Positions 11,146 through 21,907 are shown, counted from the stretch's first letter. The stretch: DNA of 64,000 nucleotides from Kingdonia uniflora (GCA_014058105.1 JACGCM010002535.1:4030001-4094000); one strand, 5' to 3'. A program made the numbers and translations. Notes: generated from the letters alone by a model not told the origin.

Positions 11146-11400
11146 ACAAACTTCTTATTTACGAGATCAAAGGCATTTCTATATTCTAGAGATCACTTGT
11201 AATAAAGATTTCCACTTAAAGCTATAAAGATTATTTTACAAAAATCCTCCATACGGGTCGTGGTTTTTTACCTATTCAGAGACTTTCCACGCTAAAAATA
11301 CCTGTTTCAATTTCTTGTTTTCCATTATCATATTGTTACAGTATCATTAGTGTGATAGCCAATTCCTAATCGTATCGAGCTATGAAATTTGGCCATTACA
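11146..11400 (+). repeat. 3' LTR of A-plus, R-U5 part only
   Basis: From AACTTCTTATTTAC onward the sequence follows 5' LTR positions 5633-5869 with scattered differences and ends GGCCATTACA. The first roughly 330 LTR bases (U3 with the TATA box) are absent; the tandem array abuts instead. The true 3' end is intact and followed by the GTTAT duplication. Confidence 0.88.
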
Positions 11401-11405
11401 GTTAT

Positions 11406-12485
11406 CATATCCTCCAAGGTCATAGGTTTATTAAGGAAGATATGCTTTTTGGCTTTATAGTCGAGCTGGAATGCGTTGGTGCAAGCAGTAGTAGTTATTT
11501 TATGATTGAAATTGTCTACTTTACGCGGGAGCTCAAAAAATTTCTTCACAAAAGCCTTGAGCTTCTTTTTTGTTTGACTGTTTGAGACTGATAAGATAAT
11601 ATAAATTTTTGTCATTATCTTTGTTGTGAGCATATGTCTTGATGAATTGTTTCTGCAGGCTTGTGGTGAACAGATGGCAGAAAATACGGCTGAGATTGGA
11701 GTACAAACCCAATGAATCACAGTATTGTTGAATGTGCTCCTTCGGATCGGTACCCTTGTATTTGCGAATTTTTGAAGTATGGAAACCTTTCGGCACTTCT
11801 ATATCAAATAGCTCTTTGATAATTGGACTTCCTTACAACTTGGTAAGGTCGTCGGTAGTACCCAGAACTTGTGCTTTAATAAACTCCTTAATACGCTGGT
11901 CCATATGCCCTTGTGTGACATAATGATGTACTGGTTGAGTAGTTTGACGAGAAGGTCGGGGATTATGAGTACCAGTACCCTCACTCAAATGATCTCATGT
12001 TGGAACTCGAAGTTGAGGTCGCTGTTCTACCTCTTGACGTATGGAAGATCGGTGACTTCGGCTGATCTCAGATTGAACTTAACCGCTTAATGAATAGAAG
12101 GTTGAGGTTCATTCCAAATATGTCTGAAGATAGCTTTGCTGGTAACTCCTTGAGGTCCCAATCTTTCCTACACAGAATCCTGGGAGGCTTCTGGCACCTG
12201 ATCGCGATCTCGCGTTGGAGGAGCCTGTTAAGTGTTCTATAGATCTTACAAGGCCGTCTACATTGTTGTTATTTAATCTTCATGTTGTTTGAGTAATGTC
12301 AAGCGAGCTTGTCATTCGGCGTTGAGCTCCTTCTCATGGAACTCTTGATCGAGAGTTAATTGAAATTCGAGCTCGCTGCGTTACTCCGTCTCAGTGTTGA
12401 GATTCACCCATAGCTCTGTAAGTTGTTCCGGCTCAACTGAAAGATTGAGCTGGATTCCGATTGCTAGTCGCCTGGATGTGACCAT
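11406..12485 (-). pseudogene. gag: gag N-terminal and central part (A-minus)
   Basis: The ATG at 12485 (minus) begins MVTSRRLAIGIQLNL. The retro-gag core follows: KYKGTDPKEHIQQYCDSLG, CHLFTTSLQKQFIKTYAHN and FFELPRKVDNFNHKI, and finally IFLNKPMTLEDMIT up to the insertion site. It matches the C gag (YEGEDSVEHVQEFQDSLGL, LNKLLTLEDMMEKVNN) closely in order and wording. Gag forms the particle around element RNA. It is interrupted by frameshifts and by the A-plus insertion. Confidence 0.85.
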
Positions 12486-12568
12486 GATTAAAATTTGTAG
12501 TAGAGTGAATGAATGCCTTAGGATACGATGGAAATGATTTGTTTCCCACAGATGACGCCAAATGTAAT

Positions 12569-12638
12569 GGCCTAATTTCGTAAGCTCGAAGTGGCTTAGA
12601 ATTAGCTCTTACACCAATGTACCTATGACAAAGGAGGA
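12569..12638 (-). repeat. Truncated LTR end and PBS flank of A-minus
   Basis: On the plus strand it begins TGTAATGGCCTAATTTCG, the inverted LTR 3' end. The primer-binding region lies just left of it (GATGACGCCAAA, 12557-12568). The 70 bases match 13194-13263 (solo LTR of the same family) almost base for base. At about 12638 similarity stops and family B non-coding sequence begins, so about 500 LTR bases are missing. It includes TTAGCTCTTACACC (12602-12615), the shared U5 motif. Confidence 0.82.
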
Positions 12639-13044
12639 AGAGAGGAAAACATACACCATTATTGCAGTTGAACTTGCTGGAGAGGAGAAAAGAAAACCCT
12701 ATTGTTGCTGATCCATCTGATCTACTCAAACAGGTATGCCTCCTGAATTATTGGTAAAGGTAGTTCTTTCTTTGCGGTGTTGTTTTTCCTTTTATTGTTA
12801 ATTTTGTTTTTTTTCTGTACGGTGGGGGTAAGTTTTTGTTGGCCGCCGGCAACGGCGTGTCAGAAGGAGAAGGTAATAGACATGGTTGGAAGTCTGGCAA
12901 AGTGATAAATTTGGAGGGACGAGGTAGTAATCAAATATTCGGTCGTAAGACGGCCGATTAGTGAGGGTAGATAATATTATGAAATTGAACCTTGATACTC
13001 GAATATATCGAGCTAATGTCGATACTCTTCTTCTGTAGGGTAAA
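12639..13044 (+). promoter_or_regulatory. 5' leader of the B-minus antisense gene with intron before the ATG
   Basis: A leader ends CAAACAG followed by a GT donor at 12734. A T-rich tract and the acceptor TTCTGTAG end at 13038, seven bases before the ATG at 13045. The predicted intron of about 305 bases sits in the 5' UTR. The same arrangement occurs in element C (47388-47583). The promoter itself is probably lost in the fusion at 12638. Splice sites are inferred from consensus and from the C comparison. Confidence 0.6.
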
Positions 13045-14335
13045 ATGCGTACCCGTCAAGCTTTGAGGATGAAGCTGGTAGATGAGGATAAGGATAAAGT
13101 TAACAAACCGAGTATATTTGGTCGAGGTCAAGGGGGTGAGAGCAGTGACGTGGAAGTTTTAGAAATTTCCACAAATGTCATGTTGGTTGTAGTTGTAATG
13201 GTCTAATTTTGTAAGCTCGAAGTGGCTTGAAAATAGCTCTTACACCAATGTACATGTGACAAAAATCTAATAGAAAGTGAGAAATGACACAGGTATTTTA
13301 GCGTATAAAACCTATGAATAGGTAAAAAACCAAGACCTCGGGCTGAGGATTTTTGTAATAGTAACGTTTATTGCTTGAGGCTGATATCTTATTGCAAGTG
13401 ATCTCTTGACTAAGAAATGCTTGATCTTGTGAATAAGAAGTTGGAAGTTTTGAGAATCTAGAAAATATAGTTTTCTTGGTGATTTCCCATATAATTTTTT
13501 GGTCCCTGTCTATTCTAGAACTTCTTCTTTATATAGCCCTTCTCCGCAGTTCTTCATCGCAATGAAGCACATTCTCCGAATAATGTGGTTAGTGACGGTT
13601 GACTGAGTAATTGTTGAGTTTGTGAGAGACAGATGGCTTTGACTTGTTCAGGCTTTTCTGTTTGAGCTCGACCTACATCTTTCATCAGTTTATAAAGTAG
13701 GTGGCAATGTTGACTGGAGGAGTCATGTGGGGGATGCGTGGATTTGACATAGAGGTAGTTTGAACTGGGGATAGCGCGATTTAGGTAAGATTGTGGGGTA
13801 GGCCCCTAAAGTAGTAGTGCCAAATGTTGAAGTATCGACTAGGAGCTGGCATAGGACTCGAATAGTCGGAGAGAGTAACGAAGAAGAAAATGAGGAAGGA
13901 GAAGAAGGAGAGGGAAGGGGGGATGAAGATATTGTCGAACCTTTGGGCGATGAGAGGGACGAAGGGGAAGAGGATGAAAGTGAGAGGAGTGGAGATACAG
14001 AAGATGATACGATAATTGTGGGGCCGGTCTCACCTCAGGAAAAGGTGAGGCTGGATCGATTCATGGCTGAACACAGGTTGGCAAAGGTGGGTATTATTCT
14101 GGTGCCATTATGGGCCGAGTATATGTTTAAGGGTTCCCCCGAGGAGGGAATTATGGCTTTCGGAGGCCAAATTCATTTAGAGATGTAGCTACCTCTTTGT
14201 AGGCTGGCGAAGCAGGTGCTGAACTTCTGGGATGTAGCCCCATGCCAAATGAACGACAACTTTTATAAAATGATGAGGGTTGTCGAAGGGATTAATGTGG
14301 AAAGGGAAGTTTTTGATTGAGTGTGTCAACATAGT
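13045..14335 (+). pseudogene. Antisense gene of B-minus, N-terminal part
   Basis: The frame starts MRTRQALRMKLVDEDKDK, is split by a solo LTR, and resumes in frame (VVVVPNVEVSTRSW). A strongly acidic stretch of Glu/Asp/Gly (about 13866-14030) leads to QEKVRLDRFMAEHRLAKVG, ILVPLWAEYMF and, after a stop at 14186, WDVAPCQMNDNFYKMMRVVEG. The last block resembles the conserved centre of plant 'putative gypsy type transposon' proteins, by my recall of that family. Homologues are at 63405-64000 (minus) and 47584-48406 (plus). Function is unknown. The CACTA element cuts it at 14335. Confidence 0.75.
13194..13810 (-). repeat. Solo LTR of family A inside the antisense gene
   Basis: It begins TGTAATGGTCTAATT (inverted LTR end) and contains, inverted, the A-plus LTR landmarks: TATA (GGGCTATATAAAGAAG, 13526-13538) and text matching 5570-5869. 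GTAGT lies on both sides (13189-13193 and 13811-13815). Removing the LTR and one GTAGT rejoins the antisense frame without a shift. The right-hand end reads AA instead of CA, probably a mutation. No internal element remains, so LTR-LTR recombination is the likely origin. Confidence 0.85.
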
Positions 14336-14470
14336 CACTACACCAAAATATCAAAATTATCACGGTCAATTTTTAATTTTGCCACGGATATATATGCCAT
14401 GGTAACCTTTACACAGGGCTTGTCCGTGGAAAATATTATTATTGTTCGTGGTTATTTTGATTTCTCCTTT
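14336..14470 (+). repeat. CACTA left terminal and subterminal repeats
   Basis: After CACTACACCAAAAT come short copies of the subterminal motif: ATCACGGTC, TGCCACGGATA, GCCATGGTAA, GTCCGTGGAAA and GTTCGTGGTTA. In CACTA elements these direct and inverted motifs bind transposase. Confidence 0.8.
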
Positions 14471-16651
14471 CCCCTCATGGTTTCTTGTATTACTGGAGTT
14501 AGTAACATTGGAGATTACCAAAACTTGAGACTCTCCAATCTCCCCAAATGCAATTTTCAATCTGCAACTTGGGAATCTTCAATTTGCTATTCAAAAGGTG
14601 GGGAGGGAGAGAGAACAACAACCTGACAATTGAAGATCTCAATCACATCCTGGGATCAGGTTTCCTTCTTCTTTCTCTCATTATTTTTCATGTTTTGACC
14701 TTAATTTTTCATGATTTTGGTGTGTTTGTTTTTAGATCTCTTATAGAGCTTAGATTTCTTGATTTTGGTTATGAGCTTTGTGTGAAATATCAATTAATTT
14801 CAGTTTCAAATTGACCTAGATATCACAAATATTTTCTATAATTTTGGCATAATCGTGAAATAATGAAATTTGTTGTGATTTCACGATGTTGGAAGTTGTC
14901 CTTTTAAGTGTGTTACCTGTTCAAAAAGAAACAAAATTTTAGTGTTAGTATGTACGCTGATTGCAATGACAATCGAATAAGAGTTTTCTGCTTACTAATT
15001 GAATTTGTAAAGGAATCCATCTAATTAGTTTTTGTGTATCCTAATTGTTGTAGAGGAATAGTGTTTACGCCATCTCAGACTTATCATTGTGTTGCTGTGA
15101 TGAGCTTTTATAGATTAAAACAGGGGATGAAGTAAGTATCATTTTTTCTTTTCTTGTTGAAATTTTACTTAGGCTATTTGAAGCTTATGGATGATCATGA
15201 TTTATAGCGCATTTCTTCATCTCTAAACCTCTTAGTTGATATTGATATCCCTCTAAATGGTTTGCGGTCTATAGTTATTAAACTTTGGAACTACTAATTT
15301 CTAAAATTGAGGGACTTTGTGGCTTGGGGTATGTGTTGTTTGAAAATTAGGGGTTTTGGATAAATTGCTTCTCTAATCAAAATCTAATGGGATTTATTGG
15401 TTCTATAAGAGAATATGCCTTATATGGATTTACAATGGAGGAGTTCAATTGTGAGTCTATGATAGGAGAAATTTCAGTTTGGTACGAATAAAATAAGCAT
15501 CGGTGTATACGGGGATGGTGAATATGAGATACTTCGATTAAATTCTTACAGCTAATTAGAGGGCAAATATAGAGATTGTAGTTGAACTAGTACTATGGTC
15601 CTGAATCACATTCACAAAATTACTAAAACTATTCGTCACTTGTGAAAATTTTCCATCCAATGGGAACATATATAGAGACTCTAAGCGATATGATTGTACT
15701 AAGATTTGGCCCTTTGTACTCTTAACATCTAACAAAAATCTTCGTGAAGTTCTTCATATCTACATCCAAAACCTTATTTCTCTTCCTTTTATTATTGACT
15801 ACATCAAGTATTTGTGCCTTTTAGTGTAGTCTATTAGGCTTTAGAATTACTTTTAAAACATCAGGCCTACGTGTCGCATTGTTAATGTGACAAGGTCATT
15901 AGAAGTATTCCTTTCTTACTTCAAAAAGTGGGTTTTCGTACGTCGTACTTTATTTCCTGCCATATCTATTTCAGATTATATCATTGTTATGTTGGTATTC
16001 TTTTCTTAAGTATTCGTCAAGGATACAATGCAAAAGATGCTCACCTCTAAGATAAGAAAACTACTACTAGTAATGTCACTACTAATATTTAAATGATGTT
16101 CTTTCATGTTTGCTCTTGAATTCCTTAAAGTTGTTCAACCCAAAATTTAACAAAAATGATAGGTAGAAATACAATTGGATCGTAATTTAGAGAAATTTTG
16201 GAGTTAACAAAAATATATCACATTATAATGCCCTTCTACTATATTTAGCTTTAATGAAATTAATCAAAAATCTAACGATCGATGCCAAAGGGCTTGTTGG
16301 TTCCAATTTTACTTTCCTTCACTCTTTGGTTTATTATTAGCAATCTACTTGTTGGCTTTAATTTGGATGGTGATATTCTCATGCATAGTTATTGCGCCTG
16401 AGATTGTTGTGTTTAAATCGGATTTTCATTGGTGTAGATTATGGGGTGATCCTAATGAGGTATTTTGTTGGTTTTTGATAGCTTCAACTATTTATCTGGT
16501 CATTTTGTTCATCTAAGCTTTAATGGCATGACCTGTAGCGCATGTTTAAAGTTAAACTAATATACTCCGTAAAAAATTTGGTTCTTGGATGAATATTATG
16601 CTTTTTTGGTTATCTAACTAATTAAGTTGGTTAATTATTATTATCTTGCAG
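14471..16651 (+). other. CACTA interior, AT-rich, no clear gene
   Basis: No convincing protein was found. One possible non-coding exon ends CCTGGGATCAG at 14659, followed by GTTTCC, which could be a donor for a captured transcript leader. The remainder looks intronic, and the last part ends in the cyclin exon acceptor TTATCTTGCAG at 16651. Confidence 0.45.
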
Positions 16652-18017
16652 GTGCATTCTTTCTACAGTTTTCAGCCGTCGACCGTATATCTCTCTGTTA
16701 ACTATATGGATCGATTCCTCTCTGCCCGATGTTTGCCAGTAAGTTCTGTTGTTACCTTTACCCAGATAAACTATACGATAAACTTGGAGGGAAACTTTTG
16801 AGTTAATTTTCTGCAAACTATATGGATCGATTCATCTCTAATAACTTTTTACCTCTGTACACATGTTTTTGAGAGTATGCACAATACTTTCATAATGTAC
16901 CTAATTTAGAGGTGGAAAATAATCATTTTGAATTAATTTTTTTGTGGATCTACTGATGAAGTTATTTATACGTGAACGAAACCCGATACTTGTTGGTTGT
17001 TGCCTCTGTCGTATTTTATTATGTAAAATATAATACAGTAAATATAAGGTATTTTGGGTGCCCTGGTAGCATTTTTTTTTGTTCAGAAAATATACATTTC
17101 CCACCCCAAATTTATTAGGAATTATGACATAAAAAAATTGTGATACAAAATTTAACATATGATCACTAATCAGGAAACCAATGGGTGGCCATTACAACTA
17201 CTATCTGTTGCTTGCTTGTCATTGGCTGCAAAGATGGAGGAACTCCTTGTTCCATCTCTTTTGGATATACAGGTATTTTTGTCTCACTTAGTGTACTTAT
17301 TACTCATAAAAAACTTAATATACTTGATTAATACAAGAATTTAGAGACCAAGATTCCTCGATAGTATTTAATTATACCTTAAACAATATTTCCCAAGCCG
17401 AAAGTGTGAAGTTCATCTTCCAACCAAGGACAGTTTGCCGAATGGAGATTCTTGTTTTAACTACTTTGAACTGGAAACTAAGATCCATAACCTCTTTTCA
17501 CTTCATTGGCTTCCTCGCAAGCAAAGTTGATTCAATAGGGCGATTTGTAGGATATCTTGTCACAAGAGCAACCCAAATTATGCTTGATATAGTAAGGGGT
17601 GATACAAATTGTATACACACCATATAAATGTCAGTCGTTAATCAAAAAGTGTTTTCTTACATCCGCCTGAAACATAACTTGCAGAGACCAAGTTCTTAGA
17701 GTATTGGCCTTCATCTGTTGCCGCTGCAGTCAAATATTATGGAGCCAAGGAGATCCCTAGTCTATCTTACATTAACTTTGGAAATGTGGTATCGTGGTGT
17801 GATGGACTGAACCAAGTAAAGTTATTAGTGATTATGTTATTTAAAAACACGTAAATGAATTTTAATTTTCTAGCAGTTTGTTTATAGATATTTTTTTTAC
17901 GTAGGATCAAATTGTTGGTGTTACAAGTTACTGCAGGGGGTTGTGGCTAACGTTTATGAGACGAAGCCCCCAAAAGTCCTGCCACAAGTAACGAAATGGA
18001 AAACATCAAAGCTTTAA
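16652..18017 (+). pseudogene. CYCD1: Cyclin D1-like fragment, five exons with introns
   Basis: Exons with GT/AG borders: 16652-16738 (VHSFYSFQPSTVYLSVNYMD), 17174-17272 (TNGWPLQLLSVACLSLAAKM), about 17397-17591 (FIFQPRTVCRMEILVLTTLN, then SITSFHFIGFLASK), 17685-17815 (FLEYWPSSVAAAVKYYGAKE) and 17905-18017. These are the cyclin box and part of the C-terminal cyclin fold of plant D1 cyclins, which activate CDKA at G1/S. The first exon with LxCxE is missing. The acceptor of exon 3 reads AA for AG, exon 4 lacks one base at its start, and exon 5 shifts frame before TKPPKVLPQ. Retained introns show DNA-level capture, not retrocopying. Confidence 0.92.
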
Positions 18018-18847
18018 TGGCATGACTTATTTATGCGATGGATTCTAGTATTTTCCGAACAATGGCGTAATGGAGGACATAAAAAAGCTACGCAAGTCCT
18101 AGCAATGTTTTGATTTTATCTATAGGCTGCAGGTGACTGTACATAACAGAAGTTTGTCATTTCATTATGTTTTCTCTTCCTTCTGTGGTCAATGAAGTCC
18201 ATACTTTAGCGTAAGAAAATGGATTAGATGTACTACGGTTGTTTCTTAAATTCTAGTTTCATTGGATCAGTCATAATGAGCAAAATGTTATTGCATGAGC
18301 TAAAGTATCATCTTGTAACATATATAGTTTATCAGGTTTGTTTTACACCCTCCATGTTTCTTTTTTTGACTATTGCATAATTTTGGATTTGGTTTTAATT
18401 TGCCTCTCTATAAAAATATAGTTGGCCAAATTTATTTCAAACAAGTTTTCAATGGAGTGCATACATGAAATAGCTTGTTGAAGTTTTCACCATGAGCGAA
18501 TCACAATTCTTCAACAAACAAACATGGGATCTTCTGTGGTGATCCACTTTTCCCATAACAATCTTCATTATTAACAATCTGAACCCATTTTGTTGCAGGT
18601 AATCCGCTATTTTTTAATGAAACGAAATACAACTAAAATACTGTTGAAATTTCCAAAAGACAATTAATCAACAGATCTCTAAAAATTTTATAGATAAGAA
18701 AACGAATGTAGGATTCCATCTTATTTCAATTGTTACATTTAGAGACTCGGCACCAACAAGAAAAAGGGGATAGAGCCCTCTTATAACACACTTTAGTCAT
18801 AATCATATTCATTTTTGTATTCAATTGCCCATTCTCTTGAAGAAGTT
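18018..18847. other. CACTA interior, nothing recognised
   Basis: AT-rich sequence after the cyclin fragment, possibly its 3' flank. No ORF, repeat or RNA gene could be supported. Confidence 0.45.
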
Positions 18848-20539
18848 AGGGTTGCAGTAAAAACCACTGAATCGAGGAACCAAACCAAACCGAACCAAAC
18901 CGGCAATTTTTTTCGGTTTTTCAAAGACCCGGTTCGGTTCTCGGTTTCAAATTATAAGAACCGACAAAGTCCGGTACGGTTACTGTTTTGCACGGTCGGT
19001 TAACCGACAAAACTGAACCGAGTTTGGTTTCAAGTTTAAATCTTTTGAGTTTTCCTCTATTAGTACTATTTTTTGTTTTTCTGCCAAACAACAACACCCC
19101 ACCCCATTGCCATACTTTGCTTCTTCTTATCTACTTTTTAGCTACTTGAGATGAAGATTACAACTTCTGATAACAACTTTTGTTGCTGATGTAACAGAGA
19201 GGGAGAGATGATAACCTCAGATCAAGGAGCTTTTCTAGATCTCGCATTGCAATCCTCACATCAACAATAACAACCAATAGTAACCGCAGATCTATTTGAC
19301 TTCTCGCATCACCAACAACAACAACCGCAGATCAATGAGTTCCAAAGCATAATTTTGGTGTTTGTGATCGATTGATCGTCATCATCAATATTTGCAGATT
19401 TCTCCATCTCTCTATGTAGATTTCTCCATCGTCAATGTGTTTGCAGATTTATTTGAATTTGATTTTGATTGTATGATGCGTTGGAGATAATGATGTTTGT
19501 CCTTGATGTAATGATGTTTGTGTTTGTCCTAGATGTAATGATGCTTGTCCTTGATGTGTTGGAGGCAATGATGCCTGTCCTTGATGTGTTGGAAACAAAG
19601 AAGAAAGGCGGGACCACGCTAACCTAACTCTTAGAGCATCTGCAGCAGGGTGTGGGTTGAGTTGGGTTTGCAAACCCACACTCAAACTCACACTTTTGAG
19701 TCTCCCAGCAGTAACTTTTTGAGTGTGAGTTTGCTCACGTGGTGCTACAGTAACTCAACCGAGTGTGAGGATCTCACACTCAAAAAAATTGAGTTTGACG
19801 GTGTTTAGATTACCACGCGGTATTCCTTTTACCGAGCGGTGTTCCTTTTACTGGATTTTAGCATGTTTCTAGGGTTTTAGACCAATTCGCGGTGTTCCTT
19901 TTACTGCGCGGTGTTTTAAACTCTTCCAAATACAAAAAAAAAAAAAAAAAAAAAAAAACAAGTGTCCAACTCAAACTTGCTGCTGGGAGAGGAATAGTAT
20001 GAGTTGGGTTTTTTGTGGGCCCTCTATCAGAGCCCACACCCAAACTCACACTGGCTGCTGGAGATGCTCTTACTCCACTCTCATATCCTTCTATTCGAGT
20101 GGTTAAAGTACAGGGATGACCTCTTTCCTAAGGAGCACAATAAGAAAATACTTTGGGCAAATACACTTCCCTTGGTCCTACCTATATCTCTATCTTCATC
20201 ATCCAGCGGTAACAAATCAATCTCATTAAAATCTAAAACCTCTTTCCTTCCCAAACTTCTACAACTAGGGTTTGTTAACCATAGTTAATATTAATATTTA
20301 AGGGAGGTGTAGGTGTTCTGTCTCCAAAGAACAAGAGGTGTGCCCCCAAATATTTGGTGATTTAATTCCTCTGATTTTATTCAAAAATCGAATACAAAAC
20401 CGAACTGAAACTGGACCGGCCGGTTCAGTTTTAGTTTGGTCAGTTCGGTTTCGGTTCACTGTTATCAAACACTGGAGTATCCGGTTCCGCTCGCGGTTTA
20501 GGGCCAAAACCGGACCGAACCGGACCGTGTACAGCCCTA
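18848..20539. mobile_element. Possible hAT-like element with AACCGG/CGGTTCGG-rich ends
   Basis: The left edge starts TAGGGTTGCAGTA and is rich in CCGAACC and CGGTTCGG (18870-19030). The right edge (20370-20539) has the same motifs and ends GTGTACAGCCCTA, the inverse of TAGGGCTGTACAC, a terminus often seen in plant hAT-type non-autonomous elements. I could not find a matching 8-base duplication, and the left terminus is diverged, so the boundary and class are tentative. It contains the MITE at 19634-20069. Confidence 0.4.
19634..20069. mobile_element. PIF/Harbinger (Tourist-like) MITE, 436 bp
   Basis: It starts GAGCATCTGCAGCAGGGTGT and ends ACACTGGCTGCTGGAGATGCTC, an imperfect terminal inverted repeat of about 20 bases. 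TTA flanks both sides (19631-19633 and 20070-20072), the 3-base duplication of this superfamily. The inside has repeated ACTCAAACTCACAC-like text near both ends, an A-run near 19930-19958 and no coding capacity. Confidence 0.82.
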
Positions 20540-21907
20540 AGTATAAGTATTCCATGTCCTTTGGGGATTGCACCAGACCCCAACCTTGTCATCATTGAAA
20601 AAAGACGACTCATATGATTCCTGATGCTTCTAAAACAGAGCAAGAAAAAAAGATAAAGTGATATCCAATTATTCCTTCTTGATGTTCGTATAAGGCGTCT
20701 AGAGCCATAATCCGTACATGGTGTACTGGTAGGTGGTTAGCCATAAACTGTGAGGGGTGGCCTCCATATCGCACAAGATATATGGCACCGGATAAAGGAT
20801 CTGGTCTCACTCGGAACTCTAGGACGCTACTTTCTTTTCGAGTTGGCGATCCCAATAGATCGTTATCCATTTAGCCATCCCAATAAATCGCTATCCTTTG
20901 AGCCCAGGACGAGAATTGCTCCAGATCCCTTGTCATGCGTCTTAACCAAATTTGATAGTGCCTGATTTGTCGCTTGTTTGCGTAGGAGAAGATTCCTTTT
21001 TCTTCTTGAGTTCATCACCACAGCCACATCTAGGTGTGCGGTTAGTAGCCCGTAATGACTACTTTTGGGCCGATCGTGCTTGAGTCTCCTCCATTTAAAG
21101 GTCATGTGAATGATTAGGGAGGTTGCTCAAACCATGGTCGGCTTAACTGTAGCTGTATAGTTTATTGATTTAGAGCCTTTTTGAGACTTTTTCAGCTTTT
21201 TTTTAGCTTGTTTTTATGCCTAGTCGTAGCCTTTATTGGGGTGTATAGTCATAGATTTTATAGCTCTAGTTTAAGCTCTTCGAATCCTGTATCTAGTCTA
21301 AACCTCTCACTCTAGTACTCGGGACTTGCATACTTTGGTTCTTAAGGGAAAAAAAGCTAAGCCTCTCACTCTAATACTCGGAACATTACTTTGGTTGAGC
21401 TAAGGTAAAAAAGTTAGGATCCTCCGAGCGAGCCTTTGAGCTAAGAGATGTTAGCTAACGCCTACGGTGCCTCCCCTAATTCGTTAATTATTAGCTACCG
21501 ACTTTAGCGAAGAGTTAGCTACACCCTTAAGATGAAACATGACTACCTAAAACGAAACTTGTATAATATGGTTGAGCTAAGGTGAGCCAAAAATGGGCGT
21601 TGGTCAATCTTTTCTTGTCATTTTCCTGCTGTTGGTTAACTCGAAAACGACAAGACAAAATACTATAATAGTGATGACTCTAGTTGACAAATCAGCAAGA
21701 AGCGCAAGGATTCTCGAAGCGAAACACAAAAACCCTAGCCGAGCGTGTGCGTGCAACAAAACGATAGGGAGTTGGGTCGACATTTCCTAAAAGTGCGCTT
21801 GGGCCCCCACGTTGTCGGCTGCCAAAAGGGACACATTTTGTGATATGGGAGTGGGCGAACCAAGTTGGGGGCATGGGTGCCTCGTGTTGCAGCAGTAGAG
21901 CGCCTGA
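20540..21907. other. CACTA interior, unassigned block
   Basis: No protein family recognised. A degenerate short direct repeat occurs near 21280-21420 (CTCTCACTCTA.TACTCGG twice, about 70 bases apart), and GTTAGCTA-like words recur near 21450-21530. The G+C-richer part at 20700-21100 has short open stretches on both strands but nothing I can name. It could be another captured genic or organellar fragment. Confidence 0.35.

Larger units (their letters stand above)
5299..11400 (+). mobile_element. Ty3/gypsy element A-plus (Tat/Retand-like), internally deleted
   Basis: Order on the plus strand: 5' LTR, primer-binding site, gag start, a deletion, RT, RNase H, second RNase H, integrase, tandem repeats, and a 3' LTR lacking its first half. 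The second RNase H marks the Tat clade of plant gypsy elements. Two deletions are inferred. One fuses gag to the protease end near 6312. The other removes everything between the tandem array and the LTR R region, including U3. Frameshifts and stops show the copy is inactive. Confidence 0.92.
5294..11405. repeat. Target-site duplication GTTAT flanking A-plus
   Basis: GTTAT occurs directly before the A-plus 5' LTR (5294-5298) and directly after its 3' LTR end (11401-11405). Removing A-plus and one copy restores the gag frame of A-minus. Five bases is the usual Ty3/gypsy duplication length. The two sites prove that 5299-11400 entered as one unit. Confidence 0.93.
3660..12638 (-). mobile_element. 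Ty3/gypsy element A-minus (Tat/Retand-like), host of A-plus
   Basis: Minus-strand order is LTR tail (12569-12638), primer-binding region, gag (12485 to 11401), an interruption by A-plus (5299-11400), gag end and protease (5298 to 4239), and RT start (to about 3672). The LINE then interrupts it. The gag frame is continuous across the A-plus insertion: text ending TLEDMIT on one side resumes as KVNSYVNLERM on the other. The element is decayed. Its upstream LTR is cut at 12638, where family B sequence begins. Confidence 0.85.

Noticed and set aside
13194..13810. 5' LTR of A-minus
   Set aside because: It is flanked by GTAGT on both sides and its removal restores the antisense frame. The actual A-minus LTR remnant next to its primer site is at 12569.
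13817..14188. An acidic Glu/Asp-rich protein as a stand-alone host nuclear gene
   Set aside because: Upstream and downstream text and the homologues at 63405-64000 show that it is an exon part of the retroelement antisense gene, cut by a solo LTR and by CACTA.
19920..19960. Poly(A) tail of a retrocopy or SINE
   Set aside because: The A-run lies inside the MITE terminal repeats and no retrocopied gene precedes it.
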